DNA of 53,808 nucleotides from a bacterium. GTDB lineage: Bacteria > Vulcanimicrobiota > Vulcanimicrobiia > Vulcanimicrobiales > Vulcanimicrobiaceae. A program made the translations under genes and the position numbers. The stretch is from assembly GCA_021778415.1 (NCBI GenBank), contig JAJYCL010000021.1, forward strand, positions 1 to 53,808, given 5' to 3'. A model generated the notes under the pieces. That model saw only the letters and a program-made list of their open reading frames with translations, had not been told where the DNA came from and searched no databases. Shown one piece after another: positions 18,178 to 25,924 of this stretch (positions are counted from its first letter, which is position 1; every line of letters starts with the position of its first letter).

Positions 18178-18241
18178 ATGGGCTTGCCTTGCGTCATCAG
18201 AAAAGTTAAAATCATATCTGATTTGTTTAGGAGAATCTGAT

Positions 18242-18484
18242 GTGAGTAGTATTGATGAGAAAATAGTTTTGCGTGGCAGAAATCAACTTACCATTCCGAA
18301 AAATGTGGCGGAGGCCCGAGGTTTACGGGAGGGGCAGTCTCTCGTCATCCACACCGATGACGAGCGGCCAGGGGAAATCATTTTGCGCATTTTCCCACAG
18401 ACGTATGCAGGTGCGTTTAGCGACGTGTTTGCGGGAATCGATCCTGAAGAGTACGTGAAGGTCGAGCGGGCAAGCTGGGAATGA
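18242..18484 (+). CDS. vapB: AbrB/MazE/SpoVT-type antitoxin (VapB)
   Basis: An 80-residue antitoxin with an N-terminal swapped-hairpin AbrB DNA-binding domain: KIVLRGRNQLTIPKNVAEARGLREGQSLVI. The C-terminal tail (about 55-80) is the likely toxin-neutralising part. I choose the GTG at 18242 because AGGAG lies 8 bases upstream. The frame stays open far upstream, but only as the antisense of the aminotransferase gene. It overlaps the PIN toxin gene by 4 bp, the usual coupled arrangement. As in other vapBC systems it should repress its own promoter together with the toxin. Confidence 0.85.
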   Translation: MSSIDEKIVLRGRNQLTIPKNVAEARGLREGQSLVIHTDDERPGEIILRIFPQTYAGAFSDVFAGIDPEEYVKVERASWE

Positions 18485-18951
18485 GTCTCGCCGCGCTACG
18501 CAAGCGAGTGACCGGGCAATGCGTCCTGCTCGATACGTCCGTCCTCATTGCCTATCTCAACGCGACTGATCCCGTCCACGCGCCGGCAACCATGCTCATC
18601 GACGAGTTGCTTCGGGCAGGCTTTATGCGTGCGGTGGTTTCCGCCGTGAGCGTTATGGAGCTTCTCGTCGTTCCGTATCGAGTCTCCGAACGAGATGCGC
18701 AAGCAATCCACGATTTCATAACGAATTGGCCGAACCTAACCGTTGGTACGATTGATCTTTACGTGGCTAAGGAGGCCGCGCAACTCCGTGCAAGGCATAG
18801 CCTAAAAGCGCCGGATGCCCTCATCGTTGCAACCGGTCGCATTGCGCGGGTCGATCAGATCCTCACCAACGATCGGGCCTGGAAGGCAAAGCTTGCTTCG
18901 CAGAAGAGCGCCTTCGCGATTACGCTGCTAAGCGATTTTCTCGATCATTGA
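18481..18951 (+). CDS. vapC: PIN-domain ribonuclease toxin (VapC)
   Basis: A 156-residue PIN-domain protein with the four acidic residues that bind the metal ions: Asp18 (LLDTSVL), Glu60 (VMELL), Asp112 (APDALIVAT) and Asp131 (TNDRAW). VapC toxins cleave specific RNAs, often tRNA or rRNA, and stop translation when the antitoxin is lost. All catalytic positions are intact, so it should be active. It overlaps vapB by 4 bp. The pair faces the opposite way to both neighbours and is bracketed by a 20-bp direct repeat, suggesting acquisition as a cassette. Confidence 0.9.
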   Translation: MSLAALRKRVTGQCVLLDTSVLIAYLNATDPVHAPATMLIDELLRAGFMRAVVSAVSVMELLVVPYRVSERDAQAIHDFITNWPNLTVGTIDLYVAKEAAQLRARHSLKAPDALIVATGRIARVDQILTNDRAWKAKLASQKSAFAITLLSDFLDH

Positions 18952-18978
18952 TGCCACCAAAATCGTCGTCATATCAAT

Positions 18979-19833
18979 CTACCTGGCCATCGGAGGTCCG
19001 CTCAAGGGGGCGCCGGTGGCAGCTGCCATCCGAGTGCCGGCGGCATTAAAGTGCTGCTCGCCAACGAAAGCAAGGCTGGCCGCACCCAGACCGATGAGCC
19101 AGATCAGCCCGGTTACGAGGATCCCGAGAAATGGCACGAGCTCAGCGGCCGTGAGCAGCGCCAGCCCGAGGATGAAGGCCGCAATGGGCGTCGGTGTGGC
19201 GTGCGGGGACAGCATTTCAAAGAGTCGGCGTCCGACGAGCAGCGAGAGCGCAGCCTTGCCGATATACACGCCAACGATGACGGCAATGAACTCGACGAAA
19301 ATCAGCGGAATCAGCAAGACCGTTACGAGCAGAACAAATGCGAACGGCAGAATCGCAATCCAGCCGACGAGCCCGGCTCCGGCGCACAGGCCCGGATGAC
19401 GCTCCAACCGATCCAGCGCGATTTTCGTGCGAACGGGAAAGATGAGAAAGACGAGCAGCGTGATAAGGCTTGCGCTAATCCGCCAAATGAGCGAGCCGTC
19501 GAGATGATTGCTCGGCTGTCCGGAGAGCCACGGGGCCATGCTGCCGATGACGCTTCCGCCGAGCGTGTTGACGTGCCCGGTGATGATTGCGCCGGGACGT
19601 TCGACCACATCACCGCCGACGACGTTGACATCGCCGTTGACCGTTCCGGCTATGGTTGCCGTGCCGCCGATGACATTGAGATCTCCGTCAATCGTTTGCC
19701 CCGATTGGACGTACACATCGCCGAAATACGTTCCACCGTGATCGAGCCACGTCGTATGCGCCTGCGCCGACGTCGCAAAGGCAGTGATCGCAATCCCGAT
19801 TGCAACGAAAGCGAAGAAAATCCGAGCGTACAT
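18979..19833 (-). CDS. Polymer-forming (bactofilin-like) membrane protein
   Basis: A 284-residue protein with a signal peptide (cleavage near AQAHTTW, about residue 25) and an extracytoplasmic beta-repeat segment (about 35-95: DVYVQSGQTIDGDLNVIGG, GTVNGDVNVVGGDVV). That segment has the periodic Gly-Asp-Val pattern of bactofilin-like right-handed beta-helices. Four or five membrane segments and a short tail follow. It overlaps the anti-sigma gene by one base and is last in the sigma/anti-sigma operon. The 3' end contains the right copy of a 20-bp repeat also found beyond vapBC. It is probably an envelope-stress target or sensor; its function is unknown. Confidence 0.72.
   Translation of the reverse strand: MYARIFFAFVAIGIAITAFATSAQAHTTWLDHGGTYFGDVYVQSGQTIDGDLNVIGGTATIAGTVNGDVNVVGGDVVERPGAIITGHVNTLGGSVIGSMAPWLSGQPSNHLDGSLIWRISASLITLLVFLIFPVRTKIALDRLERHPGLCAGAGLVGWIAILPFAFVLLVTVLLIPLIFVEFIAVIVGVYIGKAALSLLVGRRLFEMLSPHATPTPIAAFILGLALLTAAELVPFLGILVTGLIWLIGLGAASLAFVGEQHFNAAGTRMAAATGAPLSGPPMAR
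18988..19007 (+). repeat. 20-bp direct repeat, right copy, inside gene 3' end
   Basis: Identical to 18158-18177. On the minus strand it encodes LSGPPM, the penultimate residues of the bactofilin-like membrane protein, followed by AR and the stop. The two copies enclose 810 bp carrying vapBC. Confidence 0.85.
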
Positions 19834-20378
19834 TATCCCTCCGAAAGTCGTGCGCGCAATCGTGGCCGCACGTAACGATAGACGAACAGCAACGCTATGA
19901 GGAGCGCGCTATCGAAAAGCAAGATGGCAATGCCGCCGGCGAGAGCGAATGGCGCGGCTTGCGTCAATGAGTGAATTGGCGCGAGCAGCGTATTGCCGGC
20001 CGACGCCACGGCCGCACCAAGGGCACGAACGGTGGCCAGGGCGTGCGTATCGCGACCGCCGAGTGTCGCGAACCAGATGCCGAAAATGAGCCAAAATGCT
20101 CCGACGAACGCAATTGCCCAATGCAGCGGCTTTATTTGTCTGGGCCGGACCGGAGTGACGGTGCGCACTTCGGCCATGACGGCGAACGTGAAATTGATGG
20201 GCAATGCATCTTCGATATGCAGGGTATCCAAAAGCGACTCGATCATCCGCGCTTCGCGCAAGAGTTCTCGGCACACATGGCAGCCGCGCAAATGCTTGGC
20301 CACGGTATACATGCCGCGCGGCGAGAGGCTTCGCTCGATGTAGCGTTCGAGTTGCGTTTCACACGAGGAGCAGTGCAT
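19833..20378 (-). CDS. Zinc-finger anti-sigma factor, membrane-anchored
   Basis: A 181-residue protein with an N-terminal anti-sigma zinc-binding motif: Cys3 and Cys6 (CSSC), then HLRGCHVC about residue 28 (His-x3-Cys-x2-Cys). Two membrane segments follow (about 88-108 and 140-170). It probably holds the ECF sigma factor encoded immediately upstream (20-bp overlap) at the membrane until an envelope signal releases it. It shares one base with the downstream bactofilin-like gene, so all three genes are a tight operon. Confidence 0.85.
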   Translation of the reverse strand: MHCSSCETQLERYIERSLSPRGMYTVAKHLRGCHVCRELLREARMIESLLDTLHIEDALPINFTFAVMAEVRTVTPVRPRQIKPLHWAIAFVGAFWLIFGIWFATLGGRDTHALATVRALGAAVASAGNTLLAPIHSLTQAAPFALAGGIAILLFDSALLIALLFVYRYVRPRLRARLSEG

Positions 20379-20991
20379 GCGACCCTCCTGGTGCTTTCAT
20401 CGCAGGGGCGTTGACATGATCGCGTTCTTGCAAGCGTTTTGCCAGCGCAATTTTTCCGCGATGGATGAGCGTTTTGACGTTGCCGAGCGAAAGGCCCATC
20501 GCCGATGCGATGGCTTGATACTCGAGATTGTCGAAGTAGCGCAAGGCCAACACGGTACGCGTACGTTCCGGTAGTTCGGCTAACGCAGCCCGCACTTCGG
20601 ATTCGGCTTCCGCGCGAAGGATGCCACTCTCGGGATCGACATCGCGAGAAAGATCGGGAAGTCGTTCTTCAATCGACCGATCATCGGGCAGCGCTTGCGT
20701 TTGCGGACGGCGTTGCGTCTTGGTGAGATGGGTGCGAACGACATTCCGCGCGATCTGATAGAGCCAGGTCGAGAACTTGCCGAGTTGCGGATTGAAGGTG
20801 GCAATATGCGCATAGGCGCGCAAGAACGTCTCTTGCGTCAAATCGGAGACATCGGTAGGGCTCTTCACACCTGCCGAGATGAATCGCGCTATGCCACGCT
20901 TATGCCGTTCGACCAATTCTGCGAAGGCTTCGCGGTCGCCGTTGCGGACGAGGGATACAATTGCCTCGTCGCTCTGCTCCCCGATTGCCAT
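20359..20991 (-). CDS. ECF-type RNA polymerase sigma factor
   Basis: A 210-residue sigma-70 family protein with region 2 (DVSDLTQETFLRAYAHI, GKFSTWLYQIARNV) and region 4 (ALAELPERTRTVLALRYFDNLEYQAIA, then SLGNVKTLIHRGKIAL), and no region 1 or 3, hence ECF type. A strong purine-rich ribosome site (AAGGAAGGGGG) precedes the ATG. It is first of three overlapping genes with its anti-sigma factor and a bactofilin-like membrane protein. ECF operons are usually autoregulated; no promoter of that kind could be placed by eye. Confidence 0.92.
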   Translation of the reverse strand: MAIGEQSDEAIVSLVRNGDREAFAELVERHKRGIARFISAGVKSPTDVSDLTQETFLRAYAHIATFNPQLGKFSTWLYQIARNVVRTHLTKTQRRPQTQALPDDRSIEERLPDLSRDVDPESGILRAEAESEVRAALAELPERTRTVLALRYFDNLEYQAIASAMGLSLGNVKTLIHRGKIALAKRLQERDHVNAPAMKAPGGSHALLLV

Positions 20992-21045
20992 CCCCCTTCC
21001 TTCAGCTACGGTGATGCCAATGCTTACCGCGGCAGCGGGGAAAGG

Positions 21046-21609
21046 TTACAGGCCCAGTTCCAGCAAGGTCGGATTGACGGCATCCTTGGCTGAGAGAATC
21101 GGCGGGCCATCGAGAGGCCAGGGGATGGCGAGCTCCGGGTCATCCCAGGCCACGCCAAATTCGGCACTGGGTTCATAGAGTGCCGTCTGCTTATAGTGGA
21201 AAACCACCTCATCCGTGAGCGCGAGAAAACCGTGTAGGCAGCCCGCCGGGATGTACAGTTGGCTGAATTCCTCGGCCTTCATCACATAGGATTCCCAGAC
21301 TCGATAGGTGGGGCTCCCGGGCCGCAGATCGACGACCACATCGAAAACCTCGCCGCGAATAGGCATAACAAGTTTGGCCATGTTCGGAGCGCCGTGAAGC
21401 CCGCGCAGCACGTTGCGCTTGGAATGCGAGAGGTTGTCCTGCAGGAACGTGGCATGAATTCCTGCTTCTGTAAGCGCGCGCGTGGAGTGTGACTCCGTGA
21501 ACAGCCCGCGCTCGTCGGCGAAGACGCGTGGGCGTACGATGCGCACCCCGGAAATCGGTGCCGTGCCGGCATGTGCGCGGCAAGGCGGTGTCCAATTCTC
21601 AGCGGACAT
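21046..21609 (-). CDS. rfbC: dTDP-4-dehydrorhamnose 3,5-epimerase (RfbC/RmlC)
   Basis: A 187-residue cupin-fold epimerase of the dTDP-L-rhamnose pathway. Family motifs are FADERGLFTE, FLQDNLSHSKRNVLRGLH with the catalytic His (residue 72), and a tyrosine-containing YKQTALYEPSAE region with AWDDPELAIPWP near the end. The usual LHYQ after LRG is LHGA here. It is on the minus strand, separated from the reductase gene rfbD (23037) by a secreted phosphoesterase. No rfbA or rfbB occurs in the window. Confidence 0.87.
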   Translation of the reverse strand: MSAENWTPPCRAHAGTAPISGVRIVRPRVFADERGLFTESHSTRALTEAGIHATFLQDNLSHSKRNVLRGLHGAPNMAKLVMPIRGEVFDVVVDLRPGSPTYRVWESYVMKAEEFSQLYIPAGCLHGFLALTDEVVFHYKQTALYEPSAEFGVAWDDPELAIPWPLDGPPILSAKDAVNPTLLELGL

Positions 21610-21676
21610 TAAGAATTCTTATCGCATTTCATGGTAAAAATTTGGAAGCCCATCGCATCCCGTCGGAAGAGGTATC

Positions 21677-23047
21677 GTGAAATATTCAGTGGCTCGTTCG
21701 AGTATCGCTCTTTGTTTGATGGCTTCCTTGGTCATTCTAGCCGGTTGCGGCGGAGGCGGGACGACACCGCCGTTGCCCGCGGCGAACACTTCGTTGGCGA
21801 TGACCTCCCCAATCAAGCACGTTATTATCGTGGTGCAGGAAAACCGAAGCCTCAATACGCTTTTTATGAACTATCCTGGCGCGATCACCTCCACGACCGG
21901 GCAGACAATCACGGGCGATACGGTTCCCTTGACCCAGGTAAATCTAGAAGCGGGAATAGATATTGGTCACAGTCATCTTACCTACGTTTCTGAATATCAA
22001 AACGGTCGGATGGATGGGTTCAACACGATTTCGTTTTTCAACCCGTCAGGCGGAGGTCCACCGCGGGCATCGGGTCTCTATCCATATGCGTATGTGAATC
22101 CTGCGGAGGTGCAACCCTATTGGAATATGGCCCAGCAATATACGCTGGCCGACGAGATGTTCCCAACGGAGTCGAGCGGTAGTTTTACTGCGCATCAGGA
22201 CTTAATTGCTGGTGGCGATTCGTTGGATGCAAACGATACTCTAGTTGATTTTCCTAGTGCAATCCCGTGGGGATGTGACGCCCCAAAGGGAACATTCACA
22301 AATCTCTTGCATCCGGATGGAACAATCACTTTTGATGGTCCTTTCCCGTGCTTTTCGTATCGAACCATCGCGAATTCTTTAGATGCTGCGGGGGTATCCT
22401 GGAAGTACTACGCGCCACAGGTGAATCCGAATCCCGCCCTCGCAAACATCGGTGGCGAAATCTGGTCTGCGTTTGATGCGATTTCCGCCGTACGTTATGG
22501 TCCCGACTGGGCGAAAAATATATCTTCGCCGGAAACAAATGTGCTCTCCGATATACAGAACGGTAACCTTGCGGCGGTGAATTGGGTGATTCCGAGTTTG
22601 GCCGATTCTGATCATTCCGGAAGTGCCTCGAATACCGGCCCGTCGTGGGTTACTTCCATTGTCAATACCGTGGGGCAGAGCAAGTATTGGGATTCAACCG
22701 CAATCATTGTCGTTTGGGATGATTGGGGTGGTTGGTATGATCCGGTCGCTCCGCCGCAGCTCGATTATGTCGGGTTAGGATTTCGCGTACCGATGCTCGT
22801 CATTTCACCGTATGCAAAACACGGATACGTCGACCATCATATTTACGAATTTGGAAGTATTCTCAAATACGTCGAAGACAATTTCGGTCTTGCGAGCATC
22901 GGAACGACCGATCAACGATCAACGTCGATTATCAATGCCTTCGATTATACGCAGGTACCGAAGCCGTTTAGCATCATCCATGCCCAATACTCGGCGCGGC
23001 AGATACTCTCGATTCCTCCGTCGTATCAACCCCCGGATGAAGAATAA
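21677..23047 (+). CDS. Phosphoesterase family lipoprotein (phospholipase C / acid phosphatase-like)
   Basis: A 456-residue secreted protein with a lipobox LAGC near residue 24, so it is probably lipid-anchored outside the inner membrane. The mature part begins KHVIIVVQENRSLNTLFMNYPG, the metal-binding Glu-Asn motif of the phosphoesterase family that includes phospholipase C and AcpA acid phosphatases. Later motifs are SGSFTAHQD, IIVVWDDWGGWYD and RVPMLVISPYAK. The start is GTG at 21677 with GGAAGAGG five bases upstream. It overlaps rfbD by 11 bp, which is unexpected for unrelated functions. Confidence 0.85.
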   Translation: MKYSVARSSIALCLMASLVILAGCGGGGTTPPLPAANTSLAMTSPIKHVIIVVQENRSLNTLFMNYPGAITSTTGQTITGDTVPLTQVNLEAGIDIGHSHLTYVSEYQNGRMDGFNTISFFNPSGGGPPRASGLYPYAYVNPAEVQPYWNMAQQYTLADEMFPTESSGSFTAHQDLIAGGDSLDANDTLVDFPSAIPWGCDAPKGTFTNLLHPDGTITFDGPFPCFSYRTIANSLDAAGVSWKYYAPQVNPNPALANIGGEIWSAFDAISAVRYGPDWAKNISSPETNVLSDIQNGNLAAVNWVIPSLADSDHSGSASNTGPSWVTSIVNTVGQSKYWDSTAIIVVWDDWGGWYDPVAPPQLDYVGLGFRVPMLVISPYAKHGYVDHHIYEFGSILKYVEDNFGLASIGTTDQRSTSIINAFDYTQVPKPFSIIHAQYSARQILSIPPSYQPPDEE

Positions 23048-23900
23048 GCTCCTACTCCTCGGCGGAAGCGGACAACTCGGCACACAAATTCAGGCCCGAT
23101 GGGGCGATTGGCAGATCGACGCCCCCTCGCATTCTTCTCTCGATTTGGAAAACTCGGAAGCACTAGCCGCCGCTGTTGCGGCTAGTGCTCCTACTTTCGT
23201 GTTGAATTGCGCGGCGTTTCATAATGTCGATCGTTGTGAAGATGAACCTGGTCGAGCATTCGCACTCAATGCCATTGCAGTGGATCGCATAGCATCGATC
23301 TGCGCTGCAGCGAAAACGCACTTTATAACAATAAGTACGGATTACGTTTTTGAGGGTTCTGCGAAAACCCCATACCTGGAAGACGGTATCCCTCGGCCGA
23401 TCAATACCTATGGCGTATCAAAATTTGCCGGTGAGTTGCTGGCGTTGCGCCATGGTGGGGCTGCTCTCGTGGTTCGCACCTGCGGTTTATATGGGCTCAT
23501 GCCGAGTAGCGTTAAAGGGTATACGTTTATCGACCGCATTCTCACGCAGGCTCGATCAGGTGAAAAATTGCGCGTTGTCGACGATGTCGTGGCATCTCCG
23601 AGCTACGCTGCGGATGTCGCCGATGGTTTGCTTGCTGCCGCTCACGCACGCATGACCGGCACGTTGCACCTTGCCAATCAAGGGCCCGTCAGTTGGTATG
23701 AATTCGCCACAACGGTCCTTTCATGCGCCGGTGTCTCCGGGGAAATCGCAGCTGTAAAAGCAAGTGATTGGAAGACAAAAGCTCGCCGACCGGCATTTTC
23801 TGCGTTGGGGAGTTCGCGTTCGGTTGAGATGAATTTTTCGATGCCATCGTGGCGCGAAGGCATCGAAAACTATCTCAAGGCAAAGGCTGTACTCCCCTAA
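23037..23900 (+). CDS. rfbD: dTDP-4-dehydrorhamnose reductase (RfbD/RmlD)
   Basis: A 287-residue SDR that reduces dTDP-4-keto-rhamnose to dTDP-L-rhamnose. LLLLGGSGQLGTQI is the nucleotide-binding motif. VLNCAAFHNVDRCEDEP and STDYVFEGSAKTPYLED are RmlD signatures, with YGVSKFAGE as the catalytic Tyr/Lys. The ATG at 23037 lies inside the last codons of the phosphoesterase gene; the frame is open further upstream but only as an overprint of that gene. The enzyme acts in the cytoplasm and pairs with RfbC at 21.0 kb. Confidence 0.87.
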   Translation: MKNKLLLLGGSGQLGTQIQARWGDWQIDAPSHSSLDLENSEALAAAVAASAPTFVLNCAAFHNVDRCEDEPGRAFALNAIAVDRIASICAAAKTHFITISTDYVFEGSAKTPYLEDGIPRPINTYGVSKFAGELLALRHGGAALVVRTCGLYGLMPSSVKGYTFIDRILTQARSGEKLRVVDDVVASPSYAADVADGLLAAAHARMTGTLHLANQGPVSWYEFATTVLSCAGVSGEIAAVKASDWKTKARRPAFSALGSSRSVEMNFSMPSWREGIENYLKAKAVLP

Positions 23901-23935
23901 CGTTTGTAGCTTTCCGAGAAGGGTAGACTACTAGT

Positions 23936-24286
23936 ATGGCAAAATATTTTTTCACTCGCATAGCGTTTATCGCGCTGGCATTCGCGTTTGTTATCGCTCC
24001 GAATGTCGCTTTGGCAAAAACGCCGACATTCTACGGCATCGTGGTTCACGTTTCGATGACGAGTATCAAAGTGCGTAACCCGCAATCGAAGCAAACGCTC
24101 AGTTTTGAAATCGTCCCGAAATTCGATCGCATTTTTTCGGCCGATGGCAAGACCACGTATCAAATGAAGGCCGTCAAGGCCGGACGTTACGTCGGCATCA
24201 TCTATGATCAGCGCGCCTTCGGCATGCGCCATGCCGATCGCATCTATCTCCTAAACAACGAAAACGAGCGCATCGGATCGCAGTAA
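23936..24286 (+). CDS. Small secreted hypothetical protein
   Basis: A 116-residue protein with a signal peptide (hydrophobic residues 8-25, cleavage near VALAKTP) and a compact mature domain with beta-strand character (FYGIVVHVSMTSIKVRNPQSK). It resembles small OB-fold-like periplasmic proteins in outline only. TAGACT lies 6 bases before the ATG and no ribosome site is visible, so the message may be leaderless. It stands alone between rfbD and kamD. No function is assigned. Confidence 0.65.
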   Translation: MAKYFFTRIAFIALAFAFVIAPNVALAKTPTFYGIVVHVSMTSIKVRNPQSKQTLSFEIVPKFDRIFSADGKTTYQMKAVKAGRYVGIIYDQRAFGMRHADRIYLLNNENERIGSQ

Positions 24287-24323
24287 ATCGCCCTCGAAGG
24301 GGCCATCCTGCGACGGAGCGCGC

Positions 24324-24353
24324 TTGAGGTTTGGTGCCTTGACCCCGTATGAT
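24324..24353 (+). promoter_or_regulatory. Putative sigma-70 promoter of kamDE, leaderless geometry
   Basis: TTGAGG (24324-24329) and TATGAT (24348-24353) are separated by 18 bp. The -10 element ends 8 bases before the kamD ATG, so transcription would start within one or two bases of the start codon. Confidence 0.5.
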
Positions 24354-24361
24354 GGGCGGTA

Positions 24362-25924
24362 ATGGAACTGCGGATTGATTCGGCGGCGGTTCATCGCTGT
24401 CGCGCGATGGCCCAAGCGGTCGTGGCACCGGTTGAGGAGTTTATTGCTGCACACTCGACGGTGGCCGTCGAGCGCTCGGTATTGCGTTTGCTCGGCGTCG
24501 ATGGGGTCGGGCCGGATGAGATTCCGCTCCCCAATTACATCGTGGATTCGCTTCCGATCGAGCAGCGACCACATGGGATCGCATTGCCCTTCGGCCGCGC
24601 TCTGGCCCAAACCGGGCTTGATCCGGCCGCCTTGGCCGTAGCCATCGGCGAGGGGCGCCATACGCTTGCCGAGTTTGATGATGTTCCGAGCGAGGCGGCT
24701 CGCGGAGCTCTTGCCCCATTCGTCGCTGCGGCGATGCATCGGATCGCGGAGCGTCGGGCCGAGCGGGACGAGCGATTGTCCCGAATTCCCCAGCTTGAGC
24801 CGCCATTGCTCTACGTCATCGTTGCCAGCGGCAACATTTATGAGGATCGAACCGCTGCCGTCGCCGCCGTTGAGGCGGGCGCGCAAATCATCGCCGTGAT
24901 CCGCTCGACCGGGCAATCGCTGCTCGACTTCGTACCGTACGGCCCGACGACCGAAGGATTCGGCGGCACGTATGCAACGCAGGCGAATTTTACCATCATG
25001 CGCACCGCGCTGGATGAAATCTCCGAACGCTCCGGGCGCTACGTGATGTTGACGAATTACGCCAGCGGATTGTGCATGCCGGAAATCGCCTCGATGGCCG
25101 CACTCGAGCGGCTCGATATGTTGCTTAACGATTCGATGTACGGAATCTTGTTTCGCGACATCAATATGAAGCGCACCTTTATCGATCAACATTTCAGCCG
25201 TATGCTTAACGCGTGTTCCGGTATTATCATCAACACGGGCGAAGATAATTATCTCACCACCGCCGATGCCGTTGAACAAGCACCGGCCGTGCTTGCCTCG
25301 CAATTTATCAACGAAGAGTTCGCTCATCGTGCCGGTATGCCCGATGCGCAGATCGGCCTTGGCGATGCGTATGAAATTACGCCGGATCTGCAAGATGGCT
25401 TTCTCTATCAAGTTGCCCAAGCGCAATTAACGCGACAAATTTTTCCCGATGCGCCGCTTAAATATATGCCGCCGACAAAGCACATGACGGGCGATATTTT
25501 CAAGGGCCATCTCATCGACGCACTCTTCAATCTCACCTCGGTGATGACAAAGCAAACGATTCATCTCTGCGGCATGCTGACCGAAGCCATTCATACGCCG
25601 TTTTTGGGTGATCGCGCTCTAGCCATCGATAATGCGCAGTACATAATGAATACGGCGCGTCACTTTGGCGATGAGATCGAATTTAAAGCCGGCGGACGAA
25701 TCGAAACGCGCGCTGCCGACGTGCTCTCGCAATGCGAAGCGTTGCTTGCACGAGTGACGGAGATGGGCTTGATGCGCGCTATCGAGACCGGCGTCTTTGC
25801 CGACGTGAAACGTCCCGCAGATGGCGGCCGGGGATTCGATGGGGTCTTTGCTCGTTCCGATACCTATTTTAATCCGTTCGAATCCGCCTTGCGGCAGGCG
25901 GCCGGATTGGAGGCTGTGCGATGA
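24362..25924 (+). CDS. kamD: D-lysine 5,6-aminomutase alpha subunit
   Basis: A 520-residue alpha subunit of the adenosylcobalamin- and PLP-dependent lysine 5,6-aminomutase, which moves the terminal amino group of lysine or beta-lysine by one carbon in lysine degradation. The family motifs PLPNYIVDSLPIEQRPHG, VIVASGNIYEDRTAAVAA, GGTYATQANFTIMRTAL and KYMPPTKHMTGDIF are all present, and the length is normal. The beta-subunit gene follows with a 4-bp overlap. A promoter-like pair lies so close upstream that the mRNA may be leaderless. Other lysine-fermentation genes (kamA, kdd, kce, kal) are not in the window. Confidence 0.92.
   Translation: MELRIDSAAVHRCRAMAQAVVAPVEEFIAAHSTVAVERSVLRLLGVDGVGPDEIPLPNYIVDSLPIEQRPHGIALPFGRALAQTGLDPAALAVAIGEGRHTLAEFDDVPSEAARGALAPFVAAAMHRIAERRAERDERLSRIPQLEPPLLYVIVASGNIYEDRTAAVAAVEAGAQIIAVIRSTGQSLLDFVPYGPTTEGFGGTYATQANFTIMRTALDEISERSGRYVMLTNYASGLCMPEIASMAALERLDMLLNDSMYGILFRDINMKRTFIDQHFSRMLNACSGIIINTGEDNYLTTADAVEQAPAVLASQFINEEFAHRAGMPDAQIGLGDAYEITPDLQDGFLYQVAQAQLTRQIFPDAPLKYMPPTKHMTGDIFKGHLIDALFNLTSVMTKQTIHLCGMLTEAIHTPFLGDRALAIDNAQYIMNTARHFGDEIEFKAGGRIETRAADVLSQCEALLARVTEMGLMRAIETGVFADVKRPADGGRGFDGVFARSDTYFNPFESALRQAAGLEAVR

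Noticed and set aside
17792-18241. Upstream extension of the vapB frame to 230 codons
   Set aside because: It overprints the aminotransferase gene antisense; the GTG at 18242 has a good ribosome site and gives a normal antitoxin length.
19051-19875. A 274-codon plus-strand frame opposite the bactofilin-like gene
   Set aside because: Its product is highly charged and low in hydrophobic residues, as expected for the antisense of a membrane-protein gene.
24251-25426. A 391-codon open frame on the minus strand opposite kamD
   Set aside because: It is the antisense of a clearly conserved gene, with no family motifs; long antisense frames are common in such codon usage.
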